A stretch of 64,000 nt of DNA from JAXMEB01 sp046348545 (GCA_046348545.1 JAXMEB010000004.1:248001-312000); one strand, 5' to 3'; numbered from the stretch's first letter, positions 52,994 through 63,622 are shown. Notes: generated from the sequence alone by a model not told the origin. Made by a program: numbers and translations.

Positions 52994-54147
52994 GTGATAA
53001 AATGCTATCGAATACGTTCAACGATAAATCCTCAGATAAAAGGCTCGGTATTCAGAGACCTATTTTTAAGAAAACGAGTACCAAAAGGGAAGAAAAAAAA
53101 CGTAAATCTTTTATGGGTGCAATGGGTTCAGCGTTCTATAATGCTTCAGCGGTTTTTTTTAAAGATATTTTCCAGTATTTTCAAGATGCTTATAAAGATG
53201 AACAAGGTAATGTTCAGCTTCACCAATTGGTTAATGAAAACAGCTATGAATTAGTTTACGAATCTAGAAAAGATGCATTTTCACTTAATCATCAAGGTGT
53301 TTCTCCATTCGCGATGATGCTTCGTAAGGCGTTTATTCAATGTGACTCACCCTATTTTGCAATCATTTCTCAAATATTGAGAGAATCTTCAGCTCAAGAT
53401 TTAAATCAACAATTTGGAGCTAGATTAAAGTTTGAAATTGGGATCGAAGATAAATCAGAAATATCGGGTGAGTTGAAAGACACTATTTTACACGCATTAG
53501 CAAAATGGACTATAGAAGCCGATTTATCATTTGCTCAACAGGTTGCACTTAGAGCATTGTTAGATGTGTTAATTAAGAAAGGTGCAAACACAGCACAACT
53601 CAACGCAGATAAAATGACTGCAAGTGATTTGATTAGTGCTAACGAGAAATATCATAGCTTATCGAATTGGTTTACTACAGATGTGTTAGACACAGATATC
53701 ATTTTTGTTGAGCAGGGAATTAATAGACTAAATAATTTATATTATGCTCTTGATTTAATCGATATGGTATTAAACCCATCAGGTGGCCCAACGATTGTGA
53801 GTGATCTGCTTAATCATTTAGAGCCATTGATTAGGAAATTAATCAACACAGATCAAGCTACATTTTTGAAAACAGTTGATCTACTAGTAGAGTATAGACA
53901 AAATTCTGCGCAGTATTTGATAGCTAACCGGGATTTGGTAGCTGAACTAACTCATATCTTTGATTCTGAGATCAAATCGCCGACATTTAGTGATTCTGAG
54001 CCGCTGGTTGAAGAGATTATTGAGGGTGATGAGGTTCAGCAACCCGCTGCAGTGATTTTTTCAAATCTGAATGAAATTAACGATGATTTTGATGATGTTA
54101 AAGAAGAAATAGAAAGTTCAGAGAGGAAGTCAATGCATTTACATTAA
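52994..54147 (+). CDS. Unknown protein with divergent ankyrin-like helices and acidic C-terminus
   Basis: 381 residues when read from ATG at 53002 (MLSNTFNDKSSDKRLGIQRP). Not recognised. Two stretches resemble diverged ankyrin repeats: LVYESRKDAFSLNHQGVSPF + AMMLRKAF (about 80-105) and RALLDVLIKKGANTAQLNAD + KMTASDLI (about 185-215). The C-terminus is acidic (EINDDFDDVKEEIESSERKS), the sort of Glu-rich tail found in many Dot/Icm substrates. There is no signal peptide. Convergent with lpxH, overlapping it by 9 bases. The CDS start is 53002; the earlier bases are leader with GGTGAT upstream. Confidence 0.75.
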
Positions 54148-54864
54148 CCTCAGTTCGTAGAGTCTAATATCTAAAGGCGTTGCTTCAATATAAGAGCCTG
54201 TTTTACCCCAATCGCCGAGTACAATTCGCTTGGAGTTTGGGGTTTCGTTGAGATGAGTAAGTGGTCGATGCACATGACCATGGATGATTTGAGAGACTTT
54301 AAATTGCTTAAAGGTTGAGCAAACTGCTTCTGGTGTAACATCCATGATATGCATCGGTTTTTGAGAGACAGCTTGTTTACTCTTATTTCGAAATCCACCA
54401 AAAATAGATTGCCTTAATTTGAGTGGTAAATTCAAAAATACCAATCGAGTGAGAGGATGGCGTGCAAATTTACGAAACCGTTGATATTTCACATCAAGTG
54501 TACAAAGCGTATCGCCGTGCATCAGTAGAGTTGTTTGACCAAAGAGATCGATAGCGGTTGGATCCTCTAAGCCGATACACCCCGTTCGTTTTAGAAAGTC
54601 ATTCCCAATCATGAAGTCCCGGTTTCCAGGCATAAAATAAATCTGGGTCCCATGCTGATTAAGCAGCCAGAGGGACTGTTCAATGGATTCATAATAGGGA
54701 TTCAGATCGTCATCGCCAACCCAGCCTTCAAAGATATCTCCGAGGAGATAAAGGGCGTCAGCAGTTTGACAAGGGCCATTGAGGAATTTAAAAAATAAGT
54801 CCGCCAGCTCAGGTCTAGACGGACTTAAGTGGATATCGGATGCAAAGAGGATCCGATTATGCAT
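54139..54864 (-). CDS. lpxH: UDP-2,3-diacylglucosamine diphosphatase
   Basis: 241 residues from ATG at 54864 (MHNRILFASDIHLSPSRPEL). The long upstream extension lies in ppiB and is rejected. Metallophosphatase motifs are FASDIHLSPSRPE, YLLGDIFEGWVGDD, FMPGNRDFMIGNDF, LLMHGDTLCTLDVKYQRFRK and IIHGHVHRPLTH. It cleaves UDP-diacylglucosamine to lipid X in lipid A synthesis, so this cell makes LPS. Overlaps the ppiB stop by 8 bases, the same pairing as in E. coli. Confidence 0.96.
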   Translation of the reverse strand: MHNRILFASDIHLSPSRPELADLFFKFLNGPCQTADALYLLGDIFEGWVGDDDLNPYYESIEQSLWLLNQHGTQIYFMPGNRDFMIGNDFLKRTGCIGLEDPTAIDLFGQTTLLMHGDTLCTLDVKYQRFRKFARHPLTRLVFLNLPLKLRQSIFGGFRNKSKQAVSQKPMHIMDVTPEAVCSTFKQFKVSQIIHGHVHRPLTHLNETPNSKRIVLGDWGKTGSYIEATPLDIRLYELRLM

Positions 54865-55357
54865 TCTCAAGAATTTCAACGCGCTCGATAATGACGTCTT
54901 CCACAGGAACGTCTTGATGACCGTGCGCATCATGGGTAGATAGCTTGCTGATTTTTTGAGCAATATCCATACCTTCGATGACGGTACCAAATGCACAATA
55001 TCCCCATCCGTCTCGCGATTCAGACCGGTGATCCAGGAAAACGTTATCACTGACATTGATGAAGAACTGGGAGGTAGCAGAATGAGGAGCCATGGTGCGA
55101 GCCATTGCAATGGTGCCTGTTAAATTCGAAAGGCCTGTTTTCGCTTCATTCTGAACAGGTTCTTTGGTCGGCTTTTGATTCATGTTGGATTCAAAGCCAC
55201 CGCCTTGAATGACAAAATTTTCTACAACACGATGAAAAACCGTGCCATCATAAAAACCTTCTCGCGCATAGGCAAGGAAGTTTTCAACAGTGAGAGGGGC
55301 CTTTTCAGCCTCGAGTTCAATCTTAATGGGACCAAAATTGGTATGAATAATAACCAT
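54857..55357 (-). CDS. ppiB: Cyclophilin-type peptidyl-prolyl isomerase
   Basis: 166 residues, cytoplasmic (no signal). The cyclophilin core is visible: GTVFHRVVENFVIQGGGFES (catalytic Arg), GTIAMARTMAPHSATSQFFI and YCAFGTVIEGMDIAQKISK. Trp of cyclosporin binding is not conserved, as in E. coli PpiB. Followed by lpxH. Confidence 0.96.
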   Translation of the reverse strand: MVIIHTNFGPIKIELEAEKAPLTVENFLAYAREGFYDGTVFHRVVENFVIQGGGFESNMNQKPTKEPVQNEAKTGLSNLTGTIAMARTMAPHSATSQFFINVSDNVFLDHRSESRDGWGYCAFGTVIEGMDIAQKISKLSTHDAHGHQDVPVEDVIIERVEILENA

Positions 55358-55567
55358 GTTTCACGCTTATTTTGTAAAAGAAGCTAGATTACCATTAGTC
55401 ATTCCCTGGATAAAGCTTCAACTTTAAAGAAAATAAAGCTATCCGTGTAACTTCATTTTAATCGACATCAACGTTCTCATGACACACGATGTGTAGCCTC
55501 TCGCTTTGCCGCTACAAAGCAATTCGTTTTTTGAACTTTCAGGCGTATTTTGGGTCCATATTTACAG
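55358..55567. other. Divergent intergenic region ppiB / fusion gene
   Basis: 210 bases, AT-rich. No repeat, RNA gene or clear promoter recognised. Confidence 0.4.
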
Positions 55568-58500
55568 ATGTCTAATCATTCGTATGGGTCACTTCACATG
55601 AAGCGCAGTGAAATTAAATCAAGAGTGGAACAAAACGCTGTTGAGTATGGTAATAAATCAGCTAATTTGATGGTAATGAGTGAAATGCTCAAAGGTATTA
55701 GTGTACCTGACATATTACCATTGAGTCATGAGATCTGTATGTCGCATCTCAATATGCATAATTCTGAATGGGAATCTATCTGGCGTGAATTTAAATCCAA
55801 GCAAGGAGAAGAGAAAGGAGGATTGGCAGAAGGAACACACGAAATATTAGCAAGATTGCGTGTCAGTATAGAAGAAACATTTAAAAATCATCCATTTCAA
55901 GATGAAAATATTCAGTCATATTTGGAGAATAACTTTGGTCCTGGTGAGGTACTGATGGTCCGCAGCACAGGCAAGGAGGACTCAGCAGAGCTTGCCAATC
56001 CAGGCGGCAATGAGTCTTATGCAGGGATTGCACCGAATATGGAAGCTATTTCCATCGCGAGTGGGAAGGTCATTGCTTCATATTTCAGCGAAAAATCATT
56101 AGAGCAAAGATTGAAGGCCAAAGGCGTTGAATCAGATTCGATTAAAGCAGAGCCATTTATGCCAGTTTTGCTTCAAAAAATGATAGGTGAGACTATCAAA
56201 GCTGATGGACATTTAACGACAAAGATAGTGCACTCTGGTGTGATGTATGTAGACCAAAATGGCAAAGTGACGATTCAAGAGGCCCCGGGCCATGGTGAAC
56301 TAGTGGTCAATAGTAAGGGGCCAATTAACACTTATTTTATACTTGCTGAAGAAGGAACAGTTCATCAACAAATCAAGGAAAAACCTTTTAGGATGGTTCC
56401 CTTTATTGATGAAAATGGAACATCAAAATTGATCGTTCAAAAAAATACTCGCGAAGTAAATCAATCAAGGCTACCGAAAGAAGTGATTGATAGATTAAGC
56501 CAGATGGGAAAGCAAATCCAATCCTTTTATGGTGATGATAGAGATGTTGAATTTGTATATGATCCTAGTATCAATAAGCTTTATATCGTTCAGGCCAGAC
56601 CCATTCCGCAGGGTGATTCTGCTCGGTACACGCCTAGAGCCATCTCTCCTGAACGTATAAAAGAAGTAAAAGAGAAAGCTGTCTACTTTAAAGCAAAGAC
56701 CATAGCACCGGCAGCACAAAGAGCTATTGTGGTTGAAAACGCAGATGAGGTCATTATCTGCAATGCAATTGGTGATGCTTTAACGAAGTACTTAGACATG
56801 ACCCAACCTAAAATCAAAGCCGTGATTGTCGCAAGAGATGCCCCTAGTACCTCTCATGAAGCAGCTGAGTTTAACTCAGTGAATATACCGGTTTTGTTTG
56901 TAGATAAAGCTCAGCAAGCTCAGATATCAACAGCGTTAGCGGTCGGGAGTAAGCATATCATTTTGGATCCACAAAGGGGCTTGATTGTAGATTGGGCAGA
57001 TCAAGAGGATGTTGAGGCAATACTACAAGATGGTCTGTTCAAATCCTCTATATCACTCGAGAGAACGTTGTTGCCACCCTCTGAGATTTCATTTTCTGAA
57101 GAAAATATCAGGAAAGCCGAACTCTTGGTGAAGGGTTCTGGCGAAGCATTGAGTTTGAGGTATCATCAAGTGTTTGGAGGTTTGGAGATAATCGAAGGAA
57201 CAACCAAAGGTACCGTAGCGCAATCCAGGGCAGCATTAGGTGCGATACTCAGAAAGATGATCGATATGAGTAAACCCCAAAAGGGTGATACGGCGTTAGA
57301 TAGAGAGATTAAAGCTAACATTGTAAAACATGCCGTTGCGTATAGTTTAGAACTAGCGAGCTTGTTGGAAAAAATAGATCAAGGCAGCGATCCTATCTCT
57401 AAAACCCATCAAGTAAGGTTGTTAGATTACGTTAATGGCTTAGAGGCTTTAATATCAAATCCGGGTAGAAGTGGAGCATATTCAGCATCGCTATATCAAG
57501 TGTTGCAGGATGCAAGCTTTAGAGAGACATTTGAAAAAAAATGGCCTATCTATAAAAAGCTAGCTGAAGTTGAGCGCGATGTCGTTGAATCGCTTTCAAA
57601 ATTTGGAGATAACGCTGCGAATACTAAATTAAGAGAGGACTGGGAAAGATTTGTAGTTCAGTGTGCGGTTCATGATTTAGGACTCAATGAGTCTAATCTA
57701 TCGCAACTTGCCTCTATTATATATTATCTACAAGCGAATGATTTGGGTGGTATTTTTGTAAATAATATATTCAGCCAGATCGATTTTTCAGAGCGACTTG
57801 CAAAGGAGGGTTCTAACGCATTTTCAAATACAATCCAAGCGTTTAGCTCAAAAATTGAAGAATTGAAACCTTATATGAGCAAGATATTTGATATGGAAGT
57901 AAAAGCAGCAGAAATGGAAGCTAAGGCTGTGCTATGGGGTAAAAAGAAAAATCATGGCAAGTTGATTGCAGAGTATGAGAAGGATATCGATTTAGTAATA
58001 AAAACGATAACTGAGCTAGAGCCTCTAGTAGACTTGCCTATTTTGGTTAAATCAAAAATATTCTCTGAGATCTCAAAAATTACTGAAATAGTAGATGGCT
58101 GTATCAAGAGTATGAAAGGAAGCCCTGATTATATTGATTCCGAGAAAAGAGATCAAGCAAAGCTATTTTATAGAATGCTTAAGCCCTATCATAAATTGAT
58201 GACGAGGATGGTTTTAAATATTAAAGATGATGGAGATGTCGATAAATTTGGGATAATGAAGAGAGATGTCTATTTGGAAGAGGTGAAGCATAAATTTCAA
58301 AAATATGACAATCTGCTCGAAATTCATGAAAGTCAATTATCTACATCGGGTAGCTTTGCTGTCAGCTCTGCAATTGTAGGGACTAAGGCTTTATTTGAGA
58401 GGCAATTCGTACAAAAAAAACTTCACTTGGAAGACTTTTTCACTTTCTTTCATCAAAATATCATTTCTTCTCTGTCCTTGATTGCGCCAGAGCTGTCTCT

Positions 58501-60493
58501 GCCTATTTCTGCATATAGTGACGAACTGATGATTTTTTCAAAATCACTAAATGATAATGAATTTGAATATACAGCTTCAAGCAAAGTGGTTAATGGATGT
58601 GTTGACATAGAATATAACATACCACTTAGGAATCATGCTGCAAAGATTTATTTGGAGTATGATCCTCGAACGAATAGGTTGAAATTGAATTCAGAATTAT
58701 ATGGACATAATGATCTTCGTAGGATGAGTAAAATTTGCCAGGTGTATAATAAATTTCCATCTTCTCTCGATCTTAAGGTTCAATTGACTGATGAGGCTAT
58801 CTATAGCGAGGATAAATTTTATTTATCCAAAAGTTTTGAATTGCAAATGGGTGAAGGTGCAGAAACTGAAATAGTGGATTCAGTTTTAAAGTTAATTTAT
58901 GCGACTCATTGGATGACGGGCAGCGGTACAAAGGAAATTGGAACTGCATGGCCTTTAACCTATTTTACAAATATATCTATCGACAAGAGAGTTAATGCAT
59001 TTATCGAGTATTTAGATATTATGTACAGCAACTCTATCGAAATGGATCGGATGGCGAGGGATATATTCAAATTTTATTTCAACAAAGGTAATGTCGAGGA
59101 ATTTGTATACTTTTACGATAAAATTGCTCTGCATTGTGATTCTTTTCAGAAAGTTCTGGTTGAAAGTTTTCCGAGCGCTCTAGTAGGAGAGGTTGCTGAT
59201 ATCAAGCTGCTTAACTGGTACGTCCGAGAAAAAGGCCTCTCGGAGGCGTTGGAGATGATGTTTAATATCAAGAATGAGCATGGCGTTATCTCTCTAATAA
59301 ATGATTCAAATCCAACACTGACACTTCGGGGAGGAATAAGTCCATTGATCTTAGCGATGAAGAAGAATTGGCTGAATGTTGCAATGCAGTTGATTGACAT
59401 GAGTAAAGGAATTAATATTGCCGATCAAAATGGTAATACCCCTTTGTTGATAGCGCTTAAAAAAGGGAATTCCGATCTGACTCTAGCCCTGCTTAACAAG
59501 AACGCAGATGTTAATCTTGCGAACAAGAAAGGTAATACGCCTTTACTGATAGCTGTGCGTGACAAGCAGTCTGATCTTGTTCTAGCGCTGATTAATAGGG
59601 GAGCTCGCATTGAAATTGAGGATAAGGATGGTAATACACCTTTATTGCTATGCGCCAGTAGAGGCGTGAGTAAAGAACTTGTTGTGCTTCTTAATCACCG
59701 CGCAAATGTTAATGCTATCAATAACCAAGGTAAATCCGCGTTAAGCATTGCTGCCGACAATCAGCAGTATGATGTTTGTTGCATGCTTATTGAGGAAGGC
59801 GCGAATGTCAATGTGCAAGATAACCAGGGTCATACCCCCTTGCACATTGCAGCAAGCCGCGGCTCCCTGGATCTCTGCGCCATTCTGATTAAGGAAGGCG
59901 CGCATATTGATGTCAGAGATAATCAGGGCAACACAGCTTTAATGCATGCCGTTAATTACGAAAATGTGGAGCTTTGCAATATGCTCATTAAGCGTGGCGC
60001 TGAGATTGAGGCTAAAAATGGTGATGGTGACACGCCTTTTTTACAAGCACTTCGTAGAAATAATTTGAAAGTGTGCGGAATGCTGATTGAGCTAGGCGCA
60101 AACATTAATATTCAAGGAAACCGAAATGACTCAGCCTTGATGATAGCTTTTCGTCAAAATAATTTTGATTTTTGTATTCATTTAATTGAGAAAGGAGCGG
60201 ATGTCAATGTGATACAAGGTGGAGCATCAATCTTGAAGAGGGCTACAGCTCGAGGTGAATTAAAATTATGCATCAAATTGATTGAGAAGGGCGCTGATAT
60301 TCAAGGAATCAAATTTCCTGAAAAATGGATGAAGGACGAAAAATTCGTGAAAGCAATCCAAAATATCCAACTCAAGAAATCAGACGGTTTGATTGTCTTT
60401 AGTGGCCGAAGTTCTATCACGGAAGAGAAATTGAGTCAAATTGAGCTTGAGGACAGTAAGCCCAGCTCTTCCTCTAAGAAACCAACCCGGTAA
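55568..60493 (+). CDS. PEP-synthase-like ATP-grasp / phosphohistidine protein fused to ten ankyrin repeats
   Basis: 1641 residues from ATG at 55568 (TTG at 55550 possible). The N-terminal 360 residues resemble the ATP-binding half of PEP synthase/PPDK: VLMVRSTGKEDSAELANPGG, and DVEFVYDPSINKLYIVQARP. Next comes the swivelling phosphohistidine domain with DAPSTSHEAAEFNSVNIPVL (His at about 430). The PEP/pyruvate-binding barrel is absent. Residues 500-1250 are helical and unrecognised. Ten ankyrin repeats cover about 1254-1580 (NGNTPLLIALKKGNSDLTLA, QGHTPLHIAASRGSLDLCAI). The tail is Glu/Ser-rich (EEKLSQIELEDSKPSSSSKK). A phosphotransferase that modifies a partner held by the ankyrins is a reasonable guess, comparable in plan to rifampin phosphotransferase or glucan dikinase. 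Likely host-directed. Confidence 0.88.
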   Translation: MSNHSYGSLHMKRSEIKSRVEQNAVEYGNKSANLMVMSEMLKGISVPDILPLSHEICMSHLNMHNSEWESIWREFKSKQGEEKGGLAEGTHEILARLRVSIEETFKNHPFQDENIQSYLENNFGPGEVLMVRSTGKEDSAELANPGGNESYAGIAPNMEAISIASGKVIASYFSEKSLEQRLKAKGVESDSIKAEPFMPVLLQKMIGETIKADGHLTTKIVHSGVMYVDQNGKVTIQEAPGHGELVVNSKGPINTYFILAEEGTVHQQIKEKPFRMVPFIDENGTSKLIVQKNTREVNQSRLPKEVIDRLSQMGKQIQSFYGDDRDVEFVYDPSINKLYIVQARPIPQGDSARYTPRAISPERIKEVKEKAVYFKAKTIAPAAQRAIVVENADEVIICNAIGDALTKYLDMTQPKIKAVIVARDAPSTSHEAAEFNSVNIPVLFVDKAQQAQISTALAVGSKHIILDPQRGLIVDWADQEDVEAILQDGLFKSSISLERTLLPPSEISFSEENIRKAELLVKGSGEALSLRYHQVFGGLEIIEGTTKGTVAQSRAALGAILRKMIDMSKPQKGDTALDREIKANIVKHAVAYSLELASLLEKIDQGSDPISKTHQVRLLDYVNGLEALISNPGRSGAYSASLYQVLQDASFRETFEKKWPIYKKLAEVERDVVESLSKFGDNAANTKLREDWERFVVQCAVHDLGLNESNLSQLASIIYYLQANDLGGIFVNNIFSQIDFSERLAKEGSNAFSNTIQAFSSKIEELKPYMSKIFDMEVKAAEMEAKAVLWGKKKNHGKLIAEYEKDIDLVIKTITELEPLVDLPILVKSKIFSEISKITEIVDGCIKSMKGSPDYIDSEKRDQAKLFYRMLKPYHKLMTRMVLNIKDDGDVDKFGIMKRDVYLEEVKHKFQKYDNLLEIHESQLSTSGSFAVSSAIVGTKALFERQFVQKKLHLEDFFTFFHQNIISSLSLIAPELSLPISAYSDELMIFSKSLNDNEFEYTASSKVVNGCVDIEYNIPLRNHAAKIYLEYDPRTNRLKLNSELYGHNDLRRMSKICQVYNKFPSSLDLKVQLTDEAIYSEDKFYLSKSFELQMGEGAETEIVDSVLKLIYATHWMTGSGTKEIGTAWPLTYFTNISIDKRVNAFIEYLDIMYSNSIEMDRMARDIFKFYFNKGNVEEFVYFYDKIALHCDSFQKVLVESFPSALVGEVADIKLLNWYVREKGLSEALEMMFNIKNEHGVISLINDSNPTLTLRGGISPLILAMKKNWLNVAMQLIDMSKGINIADQNGNTPLLIALKKGNSDLTLALLNKNADVNLANKKGNTPLLIAVRDKQSDLVLALINRGARIEIEDKDGNTPLLLCASRGVSKELVVLLNHRANVNAINNQGKSALSIAADNQQYDVCCMLIEEGANVNVQDNQGHTPLHIAASRGSLDLCAILIKEGAHIDVRDNQGNTALMHAVNYENVELCNMLIKRGAEIEAKNGDGDTPFLQALRRNNLKVCGMLIELGANINIQGNRNDSALMIAFRQNNFDFCIHLIEKGADVNVIQGGASILKRATARGELKLCIKLIEKGADIQGIKFPEKWMKDEKFVKAIQNIQLKKSDGLIVFSGRSSITEEKLSQIELEDSKPSSSSKKPTR

Positions 60494-60521
60494 CTCAATA
60501 CAAAATCATCTATTGTCTCTA

Positions 60522-60632
60522 AACCCTTCACAGCTGAATTTTCGGGTTTTGCTTGTCCGTCCGTAGCTCGTAAGAGCATAGGCGGACTGCCTGCGTTCAC
60601 TTCGTAATCCTTATGTACTTCATGTCCGCTTC
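60522..60632. repeat. Palindromic element, degenerate mixed core (copy 11)
   Basis: Starts AACCCTTCACAGCTGAATTT, continues with type B core (GCTTGTCCGTCCGTAGCTCG) and then with the variant type A core of copy 5 (CTGCGTTCACTTCGTAATCC). The far end is missing. It looks like a recombinant or decayed copy just after the fusion gene. Confidence 0.8.
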
Positions 60633-60768
60633 TGCGCAGTATGAGAAAATCCAAAAACTTGATCGCGAAAATTTTTAAACTTATCTATAATGGTTTCTAT
60701 CACAAAAAGTGTCTCTTTATTCAAACTTGAAATAAATCCGAACAATTTATTTAGAAGAATTACTTATT

Positions 60769-62205
60769 ATGACAACATCCTTACAGTTTAAAACCCGATT
60801 TTGCCCCAGTCCGACAGGATTGATGCATTTAGGCAATCTTCGCACCGCGCTCTTTAATGTACTCTTGGTACAAAGTGAGCAGGCCCAAGGGAAGCGAGGA
60901 CATTTTTTACTTCGAATTGAAGACACCGATTTGGCGCGCTCCAAAGACGAGTATGTCGAGAAGTTAAAGCGAGATTTAGACTGGCTAGGCCTCCATTGGC
61001 AAGAAGGTCCTGATGTAGGAGGAGAACATTCTCCTTACTACCAGTCCGAGCGTGTATCGATTTATGAGAAATACTATGCGCAGCTCTTGAGTCAGGGGCA
61101 GGCTTATTACTGCTTCTGTACTGAGCAAACATTGAGCATCACCCGTAAGGCGCAATTAGCTTCTGGTCAGCCGCCTCGATATCCAGGCACTTGTCGCCAT
61201 TTAACGGCTGAACAAATTCAGCAGAAAAGGGCAACGGGGATGGTTCCGACACTTCGTTTTACGATTCCAGATGACACCGAAGTGCGGTTTGAGGATTTGA
61301 TTCAGGGGGCAAAAGTTTTCGCTGCGAATGATATTGGTGATTTTATCATTCAAAAGCAGGATAAAAGTGCAACGTTTATGTTTTGTAATGCGGTGGATGA
61401 TGCCTTGATGGGCGTGACGCATGCGCTAAGAGGGGAAGATCATCTCACCAATACGCCACGCCAGATACTCATTCTACAAGCCTTGAATTTGCCCGTGCCG
61501 CATTATGGTCATATGCCATTGATTGTAGGGCAAGATGGTAAGCCATTATCTAAGCGGAATGGTTCGATGTCTATTGAGGAGTTACGCGGAGAGGGTTATT
61601 GGCCTTTAGCAATTTTGAATTATCTCTCTCGATTAGGGCATCATTATGTCAATGACCGCTTCTTGTCACTTTTAGAATTAGGGAATGAATTTTCAGTATC
61701 TCATATCGGACGTTCACCTGCTCGATTTGATTTACATCAGTTGCATCATTGGCAAAAAGAAGCCGTTCTTCATTCTGAGCGTCATACACTTTGGCATTGG
61801 ATGAAAGATGAAGTGGAATCGATCATTCCAGTTGATAAACACGATGCTTTTGTAGAAACGATTCGTGAAAATATTTTATTTCCTGCTGATGCAAAGAATT
61901 GGGCTATTGCTTTATTTAGAGCTTTTGATTTATCAACAGTGCGAGATATCTTGAAAGAAGCAGGCAGTGATTATTTTAAGATTGCCAAAATGGCGGCTGA
62001 AGAAAAAGGAATAGATGCCGCTCATATGATTCAAAAAATCAAAGAAGGTACTGGAAAAAAAGGAAAAGGGCTTTTCTTGCCACTTCGACTAGCTTTAACG
62101 GGTCGATCAGATGGCCCTGAATTAGCTAAACTATGTGAATTGTTGGGTGAAGAGAAAATCGTCGAACGGCTTCAGCAGGTGGTTCACTATGTTAAAAATT
62201 TATAA
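60769..62205 (+). CDS. gltX: Glutamyl-tRNA synthetase
   Basis: 478 residues. The HIGH-type motif is RFCPSPTGLMHLGNLRTALF and the KMSKS-type motif is GKPLSKRNGSMSIEELR. The C-terminal anticodon-binding part is complete. It charges tRNA-Glu in the cytoplasm. cysS overlaps its 3' end by 17 bases, so they are co-transcribed. Confidence 0.96.
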   Translation: MTTSLQFKTRFCPSPTGLMHLGNLRTALFNVLLVQSEQAQGKRGHFLLRIEDTDLARSKDEYVEKLKRDLDWLGLHWQEGPDVGGEHSPYYQSERVSIYEKYYAQLLSQGQAYYCFCTEQTLSITRKAQLASGQPPRYPGTCRHLTAEQIQQKRATGMVPTLRFTIPDDTEVRFEDLIQGAKVFAANDIGDFIIQKQDKSATFMFCNAVDDALMGVTHALRGEDHLTNTPRQILILQALNLPVPHYGHMPLIVGQDGKPLSKRNGSMSIEELRGEGYWPLAILNYLSRLGHHYVNDRFLSLLELGNEFSVSHIGRSPARFDLHQLHHWQKEAVLHSERHTLWHWMKDEVESIIPVDKHDAFVETIRENILFPADAKNWAIALFRAFDLSTVRDILKEAGSDYFKIAKMAAEEKGIDAAHMIQKIKEGTGKKGKGLFLPLRLALTGRSDGPELAKLCELLGEEKIVERLQQVVHYVKNL

Positions 62206-63559
62206 TAGTTTTACAGCTCAAAAAGAAATATTTAAACCTATTAAAGCTAAGCATATTAGTCTGTATGTGTGTGGTATAACGGTATACGACTATTGTCACC
62301 TAGGGCATGCGCGCGTCTTTGTATGCTTTGATACCATTGTGCGATATTTACGTTCCAGAGAGTGGGACGTCACGTATATTCGAAATATTACCGATGTGGA
62401 TGACAAAATCATCAAACGGGCAGCGGAGCGAGATGAGTCGATTGAAGTCCTTACGGGGTATTTCATTGAGGCGATGCATGAGGATGAGCGAGCTTTGAAA
62501 GTGTTATCCCCCACTAAAGAGCCGCGTGCGACTCAGCATATACAAACCATGATTGATATGATCCAAAAGCTTGAATCGAGGGGGGTTGCTTATCAGGGTG
62601 AGAATGGAGATCTTTTCTTTTCTGTTGAAAAATATCAGACCTATGGTGCACTATCTAAGCGTGATTTGAGTGAACTGAAATCAGGTAGCCGAGTAGAGAT
62701 TGATTTTAATAAGCGGAATCCTTTAGATTTTGTACTGTGGAAGCAAGCAAAGGAAGGTGAGACCAGTTGGCCTTCACCGTGGGGAATGGGACGGCCCGGG
62801 TGGCATATTGAATGTTCTGCCATGTCCACAAAATGTCTGGGTCACACCTTTGATATTCATGGTGGCGGACATGATTTACTCTTTCCGCATCACGAGAATG
62901 AACGTGCGCAGTCTGAATGTGCAACCGGTGAAACCTTTGTAAACACTTGGATGCATGTTGGTTTTGTTCAAGTCGATAAAGAGAAAATGTCCAAATCGTT
63001 GAACAATTTCTTTACTATTCGAGATGTGCTAAAAGAATATGAGCCTGAAGCTGTGCGCTATTTTCTAATAGCAGGCCATTATCGTAGCCCAATAAATTAT
63101 TCTACTCAGCAATTGACGCATGCTAAAGCTGCTCTAGATAGATTATATACGGCTATTCGAGGGTTAAATCTCGTCGTGCCGAAGATGGAAACTATTTACC
63201 ACAAGCGTTTTTATGAAGCGATGGATGATGATTTTAATACACCGGATGCCTTAGCAGTATTATTTGATTTGGCGCATGAAATCAATACACTGAAAGACCA
63301 GAACCGAGAGAGCGCTTCAGAAAAAGCAGGCATTCTACAAGCCTTAGCTCAAAGTTTAGGATTGTTGTCTCAGGATCCAGAATCCTACTTTCAAGGGGAC
63401 TTACGTTTTGAGGCTATTGAGGCCTTAGTTGCAGAAAGAGAAGCGGCTAGAAAAGCTAAAGATTGGGAGCGAGCAGACACTATTCGTGATCAACTTAAAG
63501 CACAAGGTGTGATTTTAGAGGATACCGCAAACGGAATTAGCTGGCGGAAAGTACAGTAA
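62189..63559 (+). CDS. cysS: Cysteinyl-tRNA synthetase
   Basis: 456 residues from ATG at 62189 (MLKIYNSFTAQKEIFKPI). The HIGH region is YVCGITVYDYCHLGHARVFV (with zinc Cys), zinc ligands continue in WHIECSAMSTKCLG and HGGGHDLLFPHHENERAQSE, and KMSKS is EKMSKSLNNFFTIRDVLK. The start lies within the gltX end. Followed by a terminator. Confidence 0.97.
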   Translation: MLKIYNSFTAQKEIFKPIKAKHISLYVCGITVYDYCHLGHARVFVCFDTIVRYLRSREWDVTYIRNITDVDDKIIKRAAERDESIEVLTGYFIEAMHEDERALKVLSPTKEPRATQHIQTMIDMIQKLESRGVAYQGENGDLFFSVEKYQTYGALSKRDLSELKSGSRVEIDFNKRNPLDFVLWKQAKEGETSWPSPWGMGRPGWHIECSAMSTKCLGHTFDIHGGGHDLLFPHHENERAQSECATGETFVNTWMHVGFVQVDKEKMSKSLNNFFTIRDVLKEYEPEAVRYFLIAGHYRSPINYSTQQLTHAKAALDRLYTAIRGLNLVVPKMETIYHKRFYEAMDDDFNTPDALAVLFDLAHEINTLKDQNRESASEKAGILQALAQSLGLLSQDPESYFQGDLRFEAIEALVAEREAARKAKDWERADTIRDQLKAQGVILEDTANGISWRKVQ

Positions 63560-63582
63560 AGAGAAGTTCTGCTCTCAGAAGT

Positions 63583-63607
63583 GAGGTGCTTTTTACAAAA
63601 GCACCCT
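63583..63607 (+). terminator. Terminator hairpin after cysS
   Basis: GAGGTGCTTTT pairs with AAAAGCACCCTC around TTAC; the T/A-rich stem top may serve termination on either strand. Confidence 0.6.
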
Positions 63608-63622
63608 CATCAAGACCTGATT

